DNA of 64,000 nt from Salinispora cortesiana (GCF_000484695.1 NZ_AXVR01000005.1:62001-126000); one strand, 5' to 3'. Numbered from the stretch's first letter, positions 16,466-26,559 are shown. Notes: generated by a model from the letters alone, not told the origin. Numbers and translations are program-made.

Positions 16466-16796
16466 GCCGTCGGCCGGCGGCTGGGGGCAGACCGCCGGTC
16501 ACCCACCCACGCAGCCCTGCTGGCGGTACGCGAATGGGGAATCACCCATGCGGTCGACGGAGTGCCCGGCACAAGCCCTGGCCGGTGGTTTGGGTCGCAT
16601 TCCGACCTGTTACCGATCGACACTTCCATCTGGATCTCCCTGCCGTAAGGTTGCCGCTGGCCCACCGGCGCACCGCTTGGATCGGTTGCGTCGGCACAAC
16701 CAGGCTGGCCTAGACGGCGCACGGCCGGAATGTCTCGGCGATGCACCCGCAGTGCACCTACCTTCACCCCACGTGCGGCTAGCATCACCTCCACCG
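16466..16796. other. Intergenic region without a supported gene
   Basis: About 330 bp upstream of the XRE/TPR regulator hold no reading frame with a ribosome site and no recognised RNA. The regulator's promoter should be here, but no convincing -10/-35 pair was identified. Confidence 0.4.
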
Positions 16797-18143
16797 ATGA
16801 CTGTCCGTTCCGGAAGGACGTGCGATGACGACCGTGACGACCTGGACGCCAACGCACTGCGACATGCGTTACGGATGAGCATGACCGGATTCGCCGAGCA
16901 CCTCGGCGCGGCGCGGCGGACCGTGGCCAAGTGGAGCAGCCAGGGCGACAAGGTGCTTCCCCGCGCCGACATGCAGGCCGCGTTGGACACCGTGCTATCC
17001 CGAGCCACACCCGAGGCACGGGCACGCTTCGAGGCCCTGCGTACGGTGGGCACCAGCGGTACAGCTGCGGGTGCCGCACGGCCGGATGCCGGCGGGCATG
17101 CGGATACTGGCAATGGCGGAGACCGCGACTCGGATTCGGGGGGTGACGTGCGACGGAGAGCCCTCCTACGCGGAGCAGCGATCGGCGTCGCTGCCACGCC
17201 CAACGTCGCTCCGTTGCTCGACGCGTTCTTCTCGCCCGTTCCCGCAGCGGATGCGGCTCTCACCTTTCCGCAGTTCTCCCGATCCGTCGCCGCCGCCAAG
17301 GTCGACTATCAGGCCTGCCGGTATGGGCGGGTACTCAACCGACTCGCGACGCTATTGCCCTGCCTCGAAGCGGTGCGGTCAGGCGCGACGGGTGAACAAC
17401 GGCAACGGGTCGAGGTCCTGGCCGCTGACCTGTACCACGTCGTCGGCAGCGTCCTGCTGAAAGTGGGCGACCGCGGGCCGGCCCTGGTAGCAGCCGAACG
17501 GAGCACCCGCGCCGCTGCCATGAGCCAGGACCCGGTGGCGATTGCCGCGAGCGCCCGGATCATGACCCATGCGCTGATGAGCAACGGCCACGACGACCAG
17601 GCAGTCACCCTCGCCGCGAAAGCGGCCGACTCACTCGACCGAGACACCCGCCTCGCGTCGGCCGATGCGGTGGCCGTCTACGGTGCCCTCGTCCTTCGAG
17701 GGGCCATCGCCGCCGCCCGCCGAGACGACCGGGACACCGCCTACGCGATGCTCGATGGAGCAACGCGCGCCGCGGCCTGCCTCGGCTACGACGGCAACGA
17801 TCGGTGGACCGGCTTCGGCGCCGTCAACGTCCTGCTGCACCAGGTCAACATCGCCCTGGCCCTCGGCGATGCCGGCACCGCTATCGCGATCGCCCGCACC
17901 GTTGCGCTGGACAAGGTGACGCTGGTCGAACGCCGGGCATCTCTGTACGTGGACGTGGCACGCGCCTACACCCAGTGGGGCCGCTACGAACATGGCCTCG
18001 GCGCGCTGCGCACCGCCTACGAGGTGGCACCCGAGGAGATCCGCTGCCAACCGGCGGTCCAGCGCATCGCCAGCGACCTCGCCACCGGCTCCACCCGCAC
18101 CGCCGCTGTCGACTTCGCCCAAAGCTCCGGGATCGCACTGTGA
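16797..18143 (+). CDS. XRE-family HTH regulator with TPR-like C-terminal domain
   Basis: Residues 20-50 form a helix-turn-helix (ALRHALRMSMTGFAEHLGAARRTVAKW). After a disordered Asp/Gly linker (about 95-120), the rest is a helical repeat domain (LYHVVGSVLLKVGDRGPALVAAERS ... AYTQWGRYEHGLGALRTAYE), as in actinomycete regulators that pair with small flavoproteins or peptide genes. The assigned ATG 16797 lacks a ribosome site. A GGAAGG site lies before ATG 16824, which opens a different frame that reads MTTVTTW and soon stops; that peptide looks like the usual start of this family, so the N-terminus may have suffered an indel. The stop overlaps the flavoprotein start (GTGA). Confidence 0.75.
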   Translation: MTVRSGRTCDDDRDDLDANALRHALRMSMTGFAEHLGAARRTVAKWSSQGDKVLPRADMQAALDTVLSRATPEARARFEALRTVGTSGTAAGAARPDAGGHADTGNGGDRDSDSGGDVRRRALLRGAAIGVAATPNVAPLLDAFFSPVPAADAALTFPQFSRSVAAAKVDYQACRYGRVLNRLATLLPCLEAVRSGATGEQRQRVEVLAADLYHVVGSVLLKVGDRGPALVAAERSTRAAAMSQDPVAIAASARIMTHALMSNGHDDQAVTLAAKAADSLDRDTRLASADAVAVYGALVLRGAIAAARRDDRDTAYAMLDGATRAAACLGYDGNDRWTGFGAVNVLLHQVNIALALGDAGTAIAIARTVALDKVTLVERRASLYVDVARAYTQWGRYEHGLGALRTAYEVAPEEIRCQPAVQRIASDLATGSTRTAAVDFAQSSGIAL

Positions 18144-18715
18144 CCGGCGGTCACCTCCAGATCGTCGTCTGCGGCGCCGGCCCGGCCACCAACGCAGCCC
18201 AGCTGGTCAAGGCCGCCCAGAGCCGATCCTGGACAGCGACGGTCACCGCCACCCCGAGCGCGATGAACTTCATCGAACCGCAGCCACTCGAAAGCCTCAC
18301 CGGCCATCCAGTCCGGTCGACCTACCAACCGTCACCCGGCACCCGCCGGTCACTTCCCGCCACCGACGCCCTGGTCATCGCCCCCGCGACCTATAACTCG
18401 ATCAACAAGATCGCCCTCGGTCTAGCCGACAACTACGCCATGACCTCAGTCGCCGAGCTGATCGGCAGGCAGGTACCGACCGTCATCGTCCCGTTCGTCA
18501 ACGCCGCCCTCGCCGCGCGGGCGCCGTTCCAGCACGCCGTGGCCAGCCTCCGCGACGAGGGGATACACGTCCTACTCGGCCCCGGCGACCAATGGGAACC
18601 ACACCCGCCCGGCAGCGGCAATGAGCGGCAGAAGGCCTTCCCCTGGACAACAGCGTTCACCACAGCGGTCCGGCTCGCCCACGAACCTCGACCGCCTGCT
18701 ATCGGCCACCTCTGA
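18140..18715 (+). CDS. Flavoprotein (HFCD/phosphopantothenoylcysteine decarboxylase-like)
   Basis: The 191 residues look like an FMN-binding HFCD-fold protein: LQIVVCGAGPATN at the N-terminus, then DALVIAPATYNSINKIALGLADNYAMT, where the PATxNSINK segment is the flavin and active-site loop of the family, and VPTVIVPFVNAALAARAPFQ. Family members decarboxylate peptidyl or pantothenoyl cysteines; the substrate here is unknown. It starts at a GTG overlapping the regulator's stop, so the two are translated together, and stand-alone copies next to XRE/TPR regulators are common in actinomycetes. Confidence 0.78.
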   Translation: MTGGHLQIVVCGAGPATNAAQLVKAAQSRSWTATVTATPSAMNFIEPQPLESLTGHPVRSTYQPSPGTRRSLPATDALVIAPATYNSINKIALGLADNYAMTSVAELIGRQVPTVIVPFVNAALAARAPFQHAVASLRDEGIHVLLGPGDQWEPHPPGSGNERQKAFPWTTAFTTAVRLAHEPRPPAIGHL

Positions 18716-18950
18716 CCACGAATGCCGTCACCGGCCACCTCTCGGCGCGAATGCCGCCACCGAACTCACGACCTTGGGGACCACCACCACATCCCGGTCC
18801 TGCAACTCGGTGCCGGTACCGGCCAAACTCCGGTGCTGACATACCGGCCCACCAGGATGCCCTCCAGTACGACGGGCTCGCCCTAGTCCAGCGCGAACCG
18901 GACGGCCTGCCCGGGTAGGGTGCGTGCACTTGCGACAGATCGGGGGTGGC

Positions 18951-19709
18951 ATGGGCGCGAAGACGGCGCTGCTGGCTTTCGCTGACGGCGACTTACGGCC
19001 GGCACTACTGAGTGCGACTCCATCCACGCCGGCAGTGGCCGAAGCCCTAGTACGGGAGATCCTTCCCGGATATGCCGTGACGTTGGTTGGCGACAGCACT
19101 CTCGATGAGACTCGCCCGCCCGATGACGTCACTCTCGCCACCGTGCTGCCAGGAGTCAAACTCCTGTGTGACAGCAGGTTGGTCCTGGATCTCCCTTCCG
19201 AACTGCCTGCGCATCTATACCGAGCCGGTGCGGGCAGGCGAATCATCATGCACGGCATGCATTCGGTCGTCGACTGGCTCTGCTTCGCGGTGTGGGAGGA
19301 CGGGAACCTGGTCCGCTCCTTAAGCCTGTCACCGGATAGTGGTATTGAGGAGAACATCGGCGAGCCGTTCGAATTCGAGCGTCCGTACTGGGAAGGCGAG
19401 CATCCGGTTGAACCGGTTCCGGGATGGCCCAACCAAGACCCTTATCCGCTGCCGTTCCATCCCTTGGAGTTAGGCGAAGCGGCCCTACGCGCCTTGTTCG
19501 GCTTCATCCTCGAAGGGCTCCCGAAACCGGACGACGTCGACGCAGACGCCGTTCACATGCACGAATTCCACGTCGCTGACCCAACGGGCGAGGAGCAGGC
19601 AGCCCGCGAGGCGGCCCATGAGCAGGCGAGGCGCGTCATGGGGCTGCCGCGGACTTTCCGGATGGGCCCGGACGGGACCATGCAGGAGATCAGCGGAGAT
19701 GAGTTCTAG
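18951..19709 (+). CDS. DUF6928-like hypothetical protein
   Basis: The 252-residue product starts at ATG 18951, just after GGGGGTGG. It opens MGAKTALLAFADGDLRPALL and contains HGMHSVVDWLCFAVWEDGNLVRSLSLSPDSGI and FERPYWEGEHPVE. These blocks fit an uncharacterised actinobacterial family that I recall as DUF6928. There is no signal peptide or membrane helix, so it is probably cytoplasmic. The last four bases overlap the convergent TetR gene. Base composition is slightly less GC-rich than its neighbours. Function unknown. Confidence 0.7.
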   Translation: MGAKTALLAFADGDLRPALLSATPSTPAVAEALVREILPGYAVTLVGDSTLDETRPPDDVTLATVLPGVKLLCDSRLVLDLPSELPAHLYRAGAGRRIIMHGMHSVVDWLCFAVWEDGNLVRSLSLSPDSGIEENIGEPFEFERPYWEGEHPVEPVPGWPNQDPYPLPFHPLELGEAALRALFGFILEGLPKPDDVDADAVHMHEFHVADPTGEEQAAREAAHEQARRVMGLPRTFRMGPDGTMQEISGDEF

Positions 19710-20299
19710 TCCGGCCGCAGGTAGCCGTCCACCAGCCGGGCCAGTTCTTGGTCCAGGCCGGCGGCGGAGAGGCCGTCGGTGACGATCCGAGCGGAGAGCA
19801 CGAAGGACTGCGTGGTCAGCAGGACAACCCGGGCCATGGTCTCGGCCTCGCCGGACCGGACCGAGCCGTCGGCCCGCCCGTGGGCGACGGCGTCCACCAG
19901 GAACCGCAACATCTCCTCCTGGCCCGCGCCGCGCCGGTCGAGGAGGTACGGGATCAGCACCTCCGGATCAACGTCGCGGATCTTGCACAGCAACGGGTGC
20001 TCCCGCAACACCCGCGCTCCCGCCACCACCCGCTCGACCAGGCGGGATCGGGCGTGTCCGGTGCCCTCGTCGGTCGCCGTGGCGAGCAGCACCTGCTGCC
20101 ACTCCCGGGTCATCAGATCACCGATCAGCGACTGGGCATCCGGCCAACGCCGGTAGACGGTCATTCGGGAGACCCCGGCGCGACGCGCCACGTCGGTCAC
20201 GGTCGTACGACGTACGCCGTAGGCGAGGACGCAGTCACGGGCGGCGTCCAGAACCGCGTCCTCGATGCCCCGCTCGCCGGTCCGGCTCCACTCCACCAC
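19706..20299 (-). CDS. TetR-family regulator
   Basis: The N-terminal HTH is clear (RDCVLAYGVRRTTVTDVARR, then AGVSRMTVYRRWPDAQSLIGD), with a helical ligand domain behind it; total length 197 residues. It lies 25 bp downstream of the BASS-type symporter gene on the same strand, so the two form an operon and the regulator probably responds to a substrate of that transporter. Two adjacent GTG codons could serve as the start. No operator palindrome was found upstream of the symporter. Confidence 0.87.
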   Translation of the reverse strand: MVEWSRTGERGIEDAVLDAARDCVLAYGVRRTTVTDVARRAGVSRMTVYRRWPDAQSLIGDLMTREWQQVLLATATDEGTGHARSRLVERVVAGARVLREHPLLCKIRDVDPEVLIPYLLDRRGAGQEEMLRFLVDAVAHGRADGSVRSGEAETMARVVLLTTQSFVLSARIVTDGLSAAGLDQELARLVDGYLRPD

Positions 20300-20324
20300 G
20301 CCGAATGTCTACCATCCCCCGCTG

Positions 20325-21215
20325 CTACGGATTCTGGCCAACCGGCTCTTCCGGCTGGGATCCGGTGCGGGTCACCAGAAAGCCGAAGGCCGCGGCGGTG
20401 AAGAACATGACGATGCCGTAGACCGCAGCGGGGATGGCCATCCGGGTGTTGTCGAGCAACGCCGGGCTGAGCGCGACGGTGATCGCCAGGGTGCTGTTGT
20501 GGATGCCGATCTCGAATCCGGAGGCGGTCGCGGCGCCCCGATCCACCCCAGCCAGCCGGGGCACCCCGTATCCGACTGCGAGGCTGAGCACGTTGAACGC
20601 CAACACCACCAGGCCAACCGAGACGAAGTAGTCGGCGAGGTTCTCCCGTTCGTTCAGCACCGCGCCGACCACCACCGCGACGAGCACCACGACCGACAGG
20701 ACCCGGACCGGCCGGTCCAGGCGTACGGCGGCGTGGGGCGCCCGGGCCCGGATCAGCATGCCGATCGCGACCGGGATGAGCACGATGGCGAAGACCTGCA
20801 GCACCTTGTCGAACTGCAGACCCAGGCTCCCGCCGTCGGCGAGGAAGTATGCCGCCGAGAGGTTGACCACGATCGGCAGGGTGACCACGGCCAGCACCGA
20901 GTTGATAGCAGTCAGGGTGATGTTGAGGGCGACATGCCCACCGAACAGGTGGCTGAAGAGGTTGGCGGTGGTGCCCCCGGGAGATGCGGCCAGCAGCATC
21001 ATCCCGAGGGCAAGCTCCGGGGCCAGGTCGAAGGCGAGCACCAGCCCGAAGCAGAGCGCCGGCAGCACCAGGACCTGGCAGACCAGGGCGATGAGGGCGG
21101 CTTTCGGGTAGCGGGCCACCCGGCGAAAGTCCGCCACGGTCAGCCCGAGGCCCAGGCCGAGCATGATGATGCCGAGTGCGACGGGCAGTCCGATCAGGGT
21201 CAATGCCGAGTCCAT
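20325..21215 (-). CDS. Bile acid:sodium symporter (BASS) family transporter
   Basis: The 296-residue protein has nine or ten membrane helices and the family motifs LLAASPGGTTANLFSHLFGGHVALN (residues about 75-99) and EIGIHNSTLAITVA (about 230-243). BASS proteins import organic anions such as bile acids, pantoate or keto acids with sodium. A steroid-type substrate would be attractive given the steroid genes further along, but the locus is 18 kb away and carries no KstR site, so this is speculation. It is followed by a TetR gene in the same operon. Confidence 0.87.
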   Translation of the reverse strand: MDSALTLIGLPVALGIIMLGLGLGLTVADFRRVARYPKAALIALVCQVLVLPALCFGLVLAFDLAPELALGMMLLAASPGGTTANLFSHLFGGHVALNITLTAINSVLAVVTLPIVVNLSAAYFLADGGSLGLQFDKVLQVFAIVLIPVAIGMLIRARAPHAAVRLDRPVRVLSVVVLVAVVVGAVLNERENLADYFVSVGLVVLAFNVLSLAVGYGVPRLAGVDRGAATASGFEIGIHNSTLAITVALSPALLDNTRMAIPAAVYGIVMFFTAAAFGFLVTRTGSQPEEPVGQNP

Positions 21216-21290
21216 GGCAGCACATGATCAACCCTCAGGTTCGCCGCCGCAATCCCCCGGGTGGCTCGCGCTGCCCGGCTGGGGCCAACG

Positions 21291-22199
21291 TCAGCCGTTG
21301 GCCACGAGGTCCCCGCAGCTCGTCTCGTCCGGCAGCAACGGTCGCAGCTGCACCGTCCAGTTCTTGCCGTCCGAGGTCCATGGCGTCGTCGCGGTCTCCC
21401 CCGCCGCGGCCGCGATCAACGTCTGCAGCGCATCTCCGGTGACGGTCACACAGCCCGGCCCGTTGCCGGAGCCGAGGGGCTCACCGGGCAGCGTCGGCCC
21501 GGGCCAGGGGTTATTGATGTCGAAGACCACATCGCTTGGCGAGTCACCCCTAGCCGCTGAGCCCTCGGCGGGTAGGTCCGTGATGCCCGCGACCGCGGTG
21601 GGCACGTAGGGCTTCGCGCTGTCCCCCTTGGCCGGCGCCAGCAGACCCGACTCGCCGGTGAGCGACGCGACGAACGCCCGCAGCCGCGTCCGGGCCGCCC
21701 GCTGGTCGGCGGTGAGGCCGGGCGCGTCGTCGCCCGCCTCGGTGAGGGCCGGGACGTCGATCTGCTCGGTGCCGTTCGCGCCGCGGACCGTGAATCGGGT
21801 TGTCGGCGCGTCGGCGAGCGCCGGAGTGCCGAAGTCCACCGCGCCGTCCACGCCGGCGGCCCGCGCCGACTCCAGCAGCGTCGACACGTCCTCGGGGGCG
21901 ATCGGGTGGACCTGGAGGTTGGGCAGCGCGGGCCCGGGATAGATCAGGATCGTGGGGCCCTCGCTGATCACCCGTCCGTCACCGTAGACGCTGAGGGCCG
22001 GGATGCGGCTGGCCAGCGCCGACGGCATCCCGAACCCACCGATGGAGGTCATCTGGAACACCACCGCGTCGGCGGGGTGGGCCCCCTCCGGCTGGCCGGC
22101 ACCGTCAGCGTTGGCCGTCTCGCCCTGCGAGCCGCAGGCGGTGACGAGCAGGAGCAGCGACACGGCGGGCGCCGTCCAGCGGAGTCGACTATTGGTCAT
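21291..22199 (-). CDS. Secreted lipoprotein of unknown function
   Basis: This 302-residue protein has a lipoprotein signal with lipobox VTAC at about residues 19-22. The mature part has no family I recognise; it contains VSVYGDGRVISEGP-like text (ALSVYGDGRVISEGPTILIY), which recalls beta-propeller or GerMN-like segments, and ends with a cysteine-containing tail. It lies 75 bp downstream of the ABC permease on the same strand and may be the last gene of that operon. Confidence 0.75.
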   Translation of the reverse strand: MTNSRLRWTAPAVSLLLLVTACGSQGETANADGAGQPEGAHPADAVVFQMTSIGGFGMPSALASRIPALSVYGDGRVISEGPTILIYPGPALPNLQVHPIAPEDVSTLLESARAAGVDGAVDFGTPALADAPTTRFTVRGANGTEQIDVPALTEAGDDAPGLTADQRAARTRLRAFVASLTGESGLLAPAKGDSAKPYVPTAVAGITDLPAEGSAARGDSPSDVVFDINNPWPGPTLPGEPLGSGNGPGCVTVTGDALQTLIAAAAGETATTPWTSDGKNWTVQLRPLLPDETSCGDLVANG

Positions 22200-22274
22200 G
22201 TCGGATCAGACGTGGCCGGGTGCCGGAAGGTTCCCGTGGGGCGACGATCCCTCGCCGCCCCACGGGCCACCCGG

Positions 22275-23936
22275 TCAGGTTCGGCCGACCACATCCCGTC
22301 GGAACGCCAGGCGAGCCACCTGGGCGGTCACCGCGGCAAGCCCGGTCAGTACCAGGACCGCGACCACACTGACCTCCTCCAACGGATGTTCGCCGACATG
22401 CGCGAAGGGTGACAGCCACCCGGCGCTGGCGGGAATATCGAGGATCGGGGCGAAGTACCCGAAGATCAGCCCGTAGCCGAGCACCACCCAGATCAGCGGC
22501 AGCACCCGAGGCGCCACCGCATAGAGCAGCGCGGCGGCGGCGAGGAGAAGCCAGACCGCCGGAGTGTGCGCCACGTGGCCGAGCAGCAGGTTACCGAAGG
22601 ACCCGGCGTCGCCGGTGCTCACCGCCGCCCCGACGCCCATACCGGCGCCGGCGACCAGCAACAGCCACGGTACGCCGACCGCCGTCACCACGAGGTGGCT
22701 GCCGATCCAGGCCGAACGGCTGACTGCCGTCGCGAGCACCGGCTCGGCCCGCCCCTCGCTCTCTTCGGCACGCAGAGTCTGCATGGCGAGCACCGCGTAG
22801 ACCCCGACGGCGAGGGCCATGGTCAGCCCCATGGTGCCGAGGTAGCCGTCCAGCAGGTTCTCCGACCCGCCCATGATGGCGACCATGTCCTCGGGGGCAT
22901 CGGTGAACCCGTCGAGCAGTGGCTGGGTGAACGAGCCGTAGGCGAGGCCGGCGGCGAGCAGTCCCACACTCCACCCGATCAGGCTGGCCCGGTGCAGCCG
23001 GAACGCGAGCGCGAGCGGCCCGTCCAGCCAGGCCGCCGCCCGGGCCGGCCCCGGGCGGGGCGGCACGAGCCCGGCACCGAAGTCCCGGCGGGCGGAGAGC
23101 GCGTAGCCGGCGGCAGCGGCGGCCGCCGCGAAGGCCAGCGAGATCACCAGGGGCCACCAGCGGTCGTGCACGTACGGCGCGGTCTGCTGGGACCAGCCGA
23201 TCGGTGAAAGCCAGGACAGCCACGACGCGCCGCCGCCCTGCGCCGCCGCCATGTCACCCAGCCCGCGCAGCACGAACGCGGCTCCGAGCAGGGCACCGGC
23301 CGCGCCGGAGGCGGCCCGCGGATACTCTGACAGCTGGACGGTGACCGCCGCGACTCCGGCGAATACCAACGCCACCGCACCGACCGAGGCGCCGAACAGC
23401 AACGACCCGCCGAGGTCGTAGCCCCGGCTGGCCATCAGGCCACCGATCAGGATGGCGACGACCGCGGCCATCGTGGCGGCGAGCGCCAGCACGGCGGTGA
23501 GCTGGGCGTGCCGGCCGACCACGTTGGCGCGGATCAGCTCGGCCCGACCGGAGCGCTCCTCCACCCGGGTGTGCCGCACGACGGTCAACAGCCCCATCAG
23601 ACCCGCGCCGATGGCCACGTAGAGGCCGTACTGCCCAGCGAGGAAGCGCTCGATGGTCAGGTCGTCGAAGCCGAATCCAGGGCCGCCGAAGAGCGCACCG
23701 GCCGGGCTGCCGGAGAAGGCGGTCAGCCCCTCCAGGTCCGCCGGGCTCTCGACGAAGGTCTCCAGCGCGGTGGCGAAGTATCCCATCAGCAGCGCCAGGC
23801 CGAGGGTCCAGGCCGGGAAGCGGATCCGGTCTCGGCGCAGCATGAACCGCAGCAGGGTGCCGGTCCCGGTGACCCGGCCGCCGCCCTTGGCGGGCGCCGC
23901 GACCACCGGACGGTTCACCATCACGGTGGCCATCAC
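22275..23936 (-). CDS. ABC-2 type exporter permease, two fused halves
   Basis: The 553-residue protein has about twelve membrane helices in two repeated halves. Each half has the cytoplasmic loop with E-E-R-S-G-R-A-E or E-E-S-E-G-R-A-E ([18 protein letters not shown] and [18 protein letters not shown]), as in actinobacterial multidrug or antibiotic exporters. It starts at GTG 23936 overlapping the ATPase stop by four bases; ATG 23933 is the alternative. With the ATPase it forms a complete exporter. The substrate is unknown. Confidence 0.85.
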   Translation of the reverse strand: MMATVMVNRPVVAAPAKGGGRVTGTGTLLRFMLRRDRIRFPAWTLGLALLMGYFATALETFVESPADLEGLTAFSGSPAGALFGGPGFGFDDLTIERFLAGQYGLYVAIGAGLMGLLTVVRHTRVEERSGRAELIRANVVGRHAQLTAVLALAATMAAVVAILIGGLMASRGYDLGGSLLFGASVGAVALVFAGVAAVTVQLSEYPRAASGAAGALLGAAFVLRGLGDMAAAQGGGASWLSWLSPIGWSQQTAPYVHDRWWPLVISLAFAAAAAAAGYALSARRDFGAGLVPPRPGPARAAAWLDGPLALAFRLHRASLIGWSVGLLAAGLAYGSFTQPLLDGFTDAPEDMVAIMGGSENLLDGYLGTMGLTMALAVGVYAVLAMQTLRAEESEGRAEPVLATAVSRSAWIGSHLVVTAVGVPWLLLVAGAGMGVGAAVSTGDAGSFGNLLLGHVAHTPAVWLLLAAAALLYAVAPRVLPLIWVVLGYGLIFGYFAPILDIPASAGWLSPFAHVGEHPLEEVSVVAVLVLTGLAAVTAQVARLAFRRDVVGRT

Positions 23937-24841
23937 GCCACCGCCCCGTTGCGGGCCGGCTCATCGCCATAGTGCCGCAGCAGCAGCTGTTCCAGGGTCG
24001 GTGGCCGGACGGTCAGCCCACGTACGCCGAGGTCGCCCAGCCGCCGGATGACGGCGGCGAGGTGATCGCCGTCGACCTCGAAGCGGACGTGGCCGTCGGT
24101 GTCCTGCAGCCCGTGTACGCCGGCCAGGGTGGCCAGCGAGGCGGCCGGACTGTCGACGATCGCGTCCACGGAGGTCCGGGTCAGGTGACGCAGGTCGGTC
24201 AGGGAGCCGGTCTCGACGATCCGCCCCTGCCGGATGATCGAGATCTGGTCGGCCAGCACCTCGACCTGGGCGAGGATGTGGCTGGAGAGCAGGACGGTCC
24301 GGCCGGCCGCGCAGGCCTCCCGGATGCACTCCTGAAACACCGCCTCCATCAGCGGGTCCAGCCCGGCGGTCGGCTCGTCGAGCAGCAGCAGGTCCACGTC
24401 GCTGGCCAGCGCCGCGATCAGGGCGACCTTCTGCCGGTTGCCCTTTGAGTAGGTCCGCCCCTTCTTGCGGGGGTCGAGGTCGAAACGTTGGCACAGCTCG
24501 TCGCGGCGAACCGGGTCGGTCCCGCCGCGCAGGCGGGCGAAGAGGTCGATCGCTTCGCCGCCGGTCAGGTTGGGCCACAGCTCCACGTCGCCGGGGACGT
24601 AGGCGAGTCGGCGGTGCAGTCGCACCGCGTCGGCCCACGGATCACCGCCGAGCAGCCGGACCCGGCCGCGGTCGGCCCGGAGCAGCCCCAGCAAGATCCG
24701 AATGGTGGTGGACTTGCCGGCACCGTTGGGGCCGAGGAAGCCGTGCACGGTGCCGGTCTCGACCTGCAGGTCGAGACCGTCCAGCGCCTTGATGCGGCCG
24801 AAGAGCTTGTCGATGTGTTGAATGTCGATTGCCGTGGTCAT
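23933..24841 (-). CDS. ABC transporter ATP-binding protein (exporter)
   Basis: The 302 residues contain Walker [10 protein letters not shown] (about 36-44), a variant signature [11 protein letters not shown] in place of LSGGQ, Walker [13 protein letters not shown] and the H-loop SSHI. The C-terminal 80 residues are the extension typical of drug-exporter ATPases of the DrrA/CcmA class. The gene is coupled to the permease by a GTGA overlap. The upstream region carries a TetR-like operator (25230-25245), but no TetR gene is adjacent, so regulation must come from elsewhere or the regulator has been lost. Confidence 0.9.
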   Translation of the reverse strand: MTTAIDIQHIDKLFGRIKALDGLDLQVETGTVHGFLGPNGAGKSTTIRILLGLLRADRGRVRLLGGDPWADAVRLHRRLAYVPGDVELWPNLTGGEAIDLFARLRGGTDPVRRDELCQRFDLDPRKKGRTYSKGNRQKVALIAALASDVDLLLLDEPTAGLDPLMEAVFQECIREACAAGRTVLLSSHILAQVEVLADQISIIRQGRIVETGSLTDLRHLTRTSVDAIVDSPAASLATLAGVHGLQDTDGHVRFEVDGDHLAAVIRRLGDLGVRGLTVRPPTLEQLLLRHYGDEPARNGAVA

Positions 24842-24953
24842 GGTCGTAGACCTCGTTCGAGGAAGACCCGGGCAGGGTGAAGCCCCGGGGTTGGTCCGAT
24901 GTCGTCGATCACGCGGAGCCCACGAAGAGTCGGTGAGCCGTCGCGGAGAAAGT

Positions 24954-25220
24954 TCACGCCGGGCGGCGTGACAACCGGTACGCAGTGCCCTCTACGCCCG
25001 CCGCGGGCGGATCCGGGACGTACATCAGATAGTCGTCGAGCATCGAACGATCGACGTGCAGCCCTTGGGTGAAACGCCCGAGGGCCGGCGACGCGATCCC
25101 CTCGGCGCCGGGACGAGACCCGGCCGCGCGAACGTGTCCGTCGATCGCGGCAGCCTGACAGACACCCGTGGTGACGAAGCCGCCAACCCGAGTCACGAAA
25201 CCGCCGCCAACCGATGCCAC
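24954..25220 (-). CDS. Possible leaderless short protein
   Basis: An 88-residue frame starts at GTG 25220. On the minus strand a TAATCT box lies six bases before it, the spacing of a leaderless promoter, and a TetR-like operator overlaps that box. The peptide ([20 protein letters not shown] ... [18 protein letters not shown]) matches no family I know. It may be a real small protein, a decayed gene or only the leader of the ABC operon, whose first gene begins 113 bp downstream. Confidence 0.3.
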   Translation of the reverse strand: MASVGGGFVTRVGGFVTTGVCQAAAIDGHVRAAGSRPGAEGIASPALGRFTQGLHVDRSMLDDYLMYVPDPPAAGVEGTAYRLSRRPA

Positions 25221-25229
25221 CCCGCTAGA

Positions 25230-25245
25230 TTAAACAGTCGTTCAA
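25230..25245. promoter_or_regulatory. TetR-like operator overlapping a promoter
   Basis: TTAAACAGTCGTTCAA is a near-palindrome (arms TTAAAC and GTTCAA, five of six bases matching) of a kind common upstream of TetR-controlled ABC exporters. It overlaps the TAATCT box that points toward the exporter operon. The rest of the 24842-25310 interval shows no other recognised element. Confidence 0.5.
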
Positions 25246-25310
25246 CCGTTCGGCAAGACCACCCACCGGGCCGAGAACCCACCCGCCGCTTGACGCCCTA
25301 GGGTGGGCGG

Positions 25311-26559
25311 ATGTCCCGCCCCACGCCCTCCGACGATCACCCCACCGCCGCCTCGAACCCGCTCACCCAGCTCACGCTGGAACAGCTCCGGCGACGTACC
25401 AGCGTGAAGTGGGGCAGGCACGCCCCGGACGTGCTTCCACTCTGGGTGGCGGAGATGGATGTCCCCCTCGCCCCCGCCGTCGCCGATGCGCTGCAGCGCG
25501 CCATCGCGCTCGGCGACACCGGCTACGCCAACCCGACGGGTTACGCGGAGGCGTTCGGCGAGTTCGCCGCCGAACGCTGGGGCTGGACCGACTTCTCCCC
25601 CGGCCGAACGGCGGTGGTACCCGACGTGATGCTGGGCATCGTCGAGGTACTCCGGCTGGTGACCGAACCCGGCGACGCCGTGGTCGTCTGCTCCCCGGTC
25701 TATCCGCCCTTCTACGCGTTCACCCGGCACGCCGGACGGGAGGTTGTCGAGGCCCCGCTCGGGGCCGACCTACGGATCGATCTCGCCGCTCTCGACGAGG
25801 CCTTCCAGCGTGCCCGTGCCCGCAGCAAGCGGCCGGCCTTCCTGTTGTGCAACCCGCACAATCCCACCGGGGCGGTACACCGCCGCGCGGAGCTTGAGGC
25901 CGTCGCCGAGCTGGCCGACCGGCACGGCGTGCGGGTGATCTCCGACGAGATCCACGCTCCGCTGGCGCTGCCGGGGGCAGCGGTCACCCCGTACCTGACC
26001 GTCACCGGCACCCAGGACGCCTTCGCGGTAACCTCCCGGCTCCAAGGCATGGAACCTCGCCGGCCTGAAGGCGGCACTCGCGGTCGCGGGACCACGCGCC
26101 GCGGCCGAGCTGACCCGGATGCCGGAAGAGGTCAGCCACGGACCGAGCCACCTGGGTGTGGTCGCGCAGACGGCCGCCCTCCGGGCCGGCAGGGAGTGGC
26201 TCGACCACCTCCTCGACGGGCTACACGCCAACCGCACCCAGCTGGAGGGGCTGCTGGTCGAGCACCTGCCGACCGTCGGCTACCACCGGCCCGAAGGCAC
26301 CTACCTGGCCTGGCTGGACTGCCGGCGTCTCGACCCGCACCGGGCTCAACCCGACAGCGCAGCCGACGAGGTCAGCGCCGGACCAGCCCAGCTGTTCCTG
26401 GAACGCGCGCGGGTGGCCCTCAGCTCCGGGCACGCCTTCGGCACGGGTGGAGCGGGCTGGGTCCGGCTAAACTTCGCCACCTCCCCCACCATCCTCACCG
26501 ACGCCGTCACCCGCATGGGTCGGGCTGTCCGGGAGGCGGGAACCACCACCTCGAGGTGA
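25311..26559 (+). pseudogene. PatB/MalY-type PLP C-S lyase or aminotransferase, frameshifted
   Basis: The first 242 residues (from [12 protein letters not shown] through [12 protein letters not shown], then [13 protein letters not shown]) and the downstream frame ([19 protein letters not shown] ... [13 protein letters not shown] ... [14 protein letters not shown]) together make one complete fold-type I PLP enzyme of the MalY/PatB cystathionine beta-lyase class. The frame breaks at 26035-26037: one C in a CCC run is surplus. Removing it gives [11 protein letters not shown] with the PLP-binding lysine in place. The break thus falls within two codons of the catalytic lysine. Without correction the first frame runs to 26708 as nonsense. 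It is either a recent inactivation or a sequencing error. Confidence 0.85.

Noticed and set aside
20265..21227. A 320-codon plus-strand frame across the BASS symporter
   Set aside because: It is rich in His/Gln/Asp patterns typical of antisense translation and has no domain.
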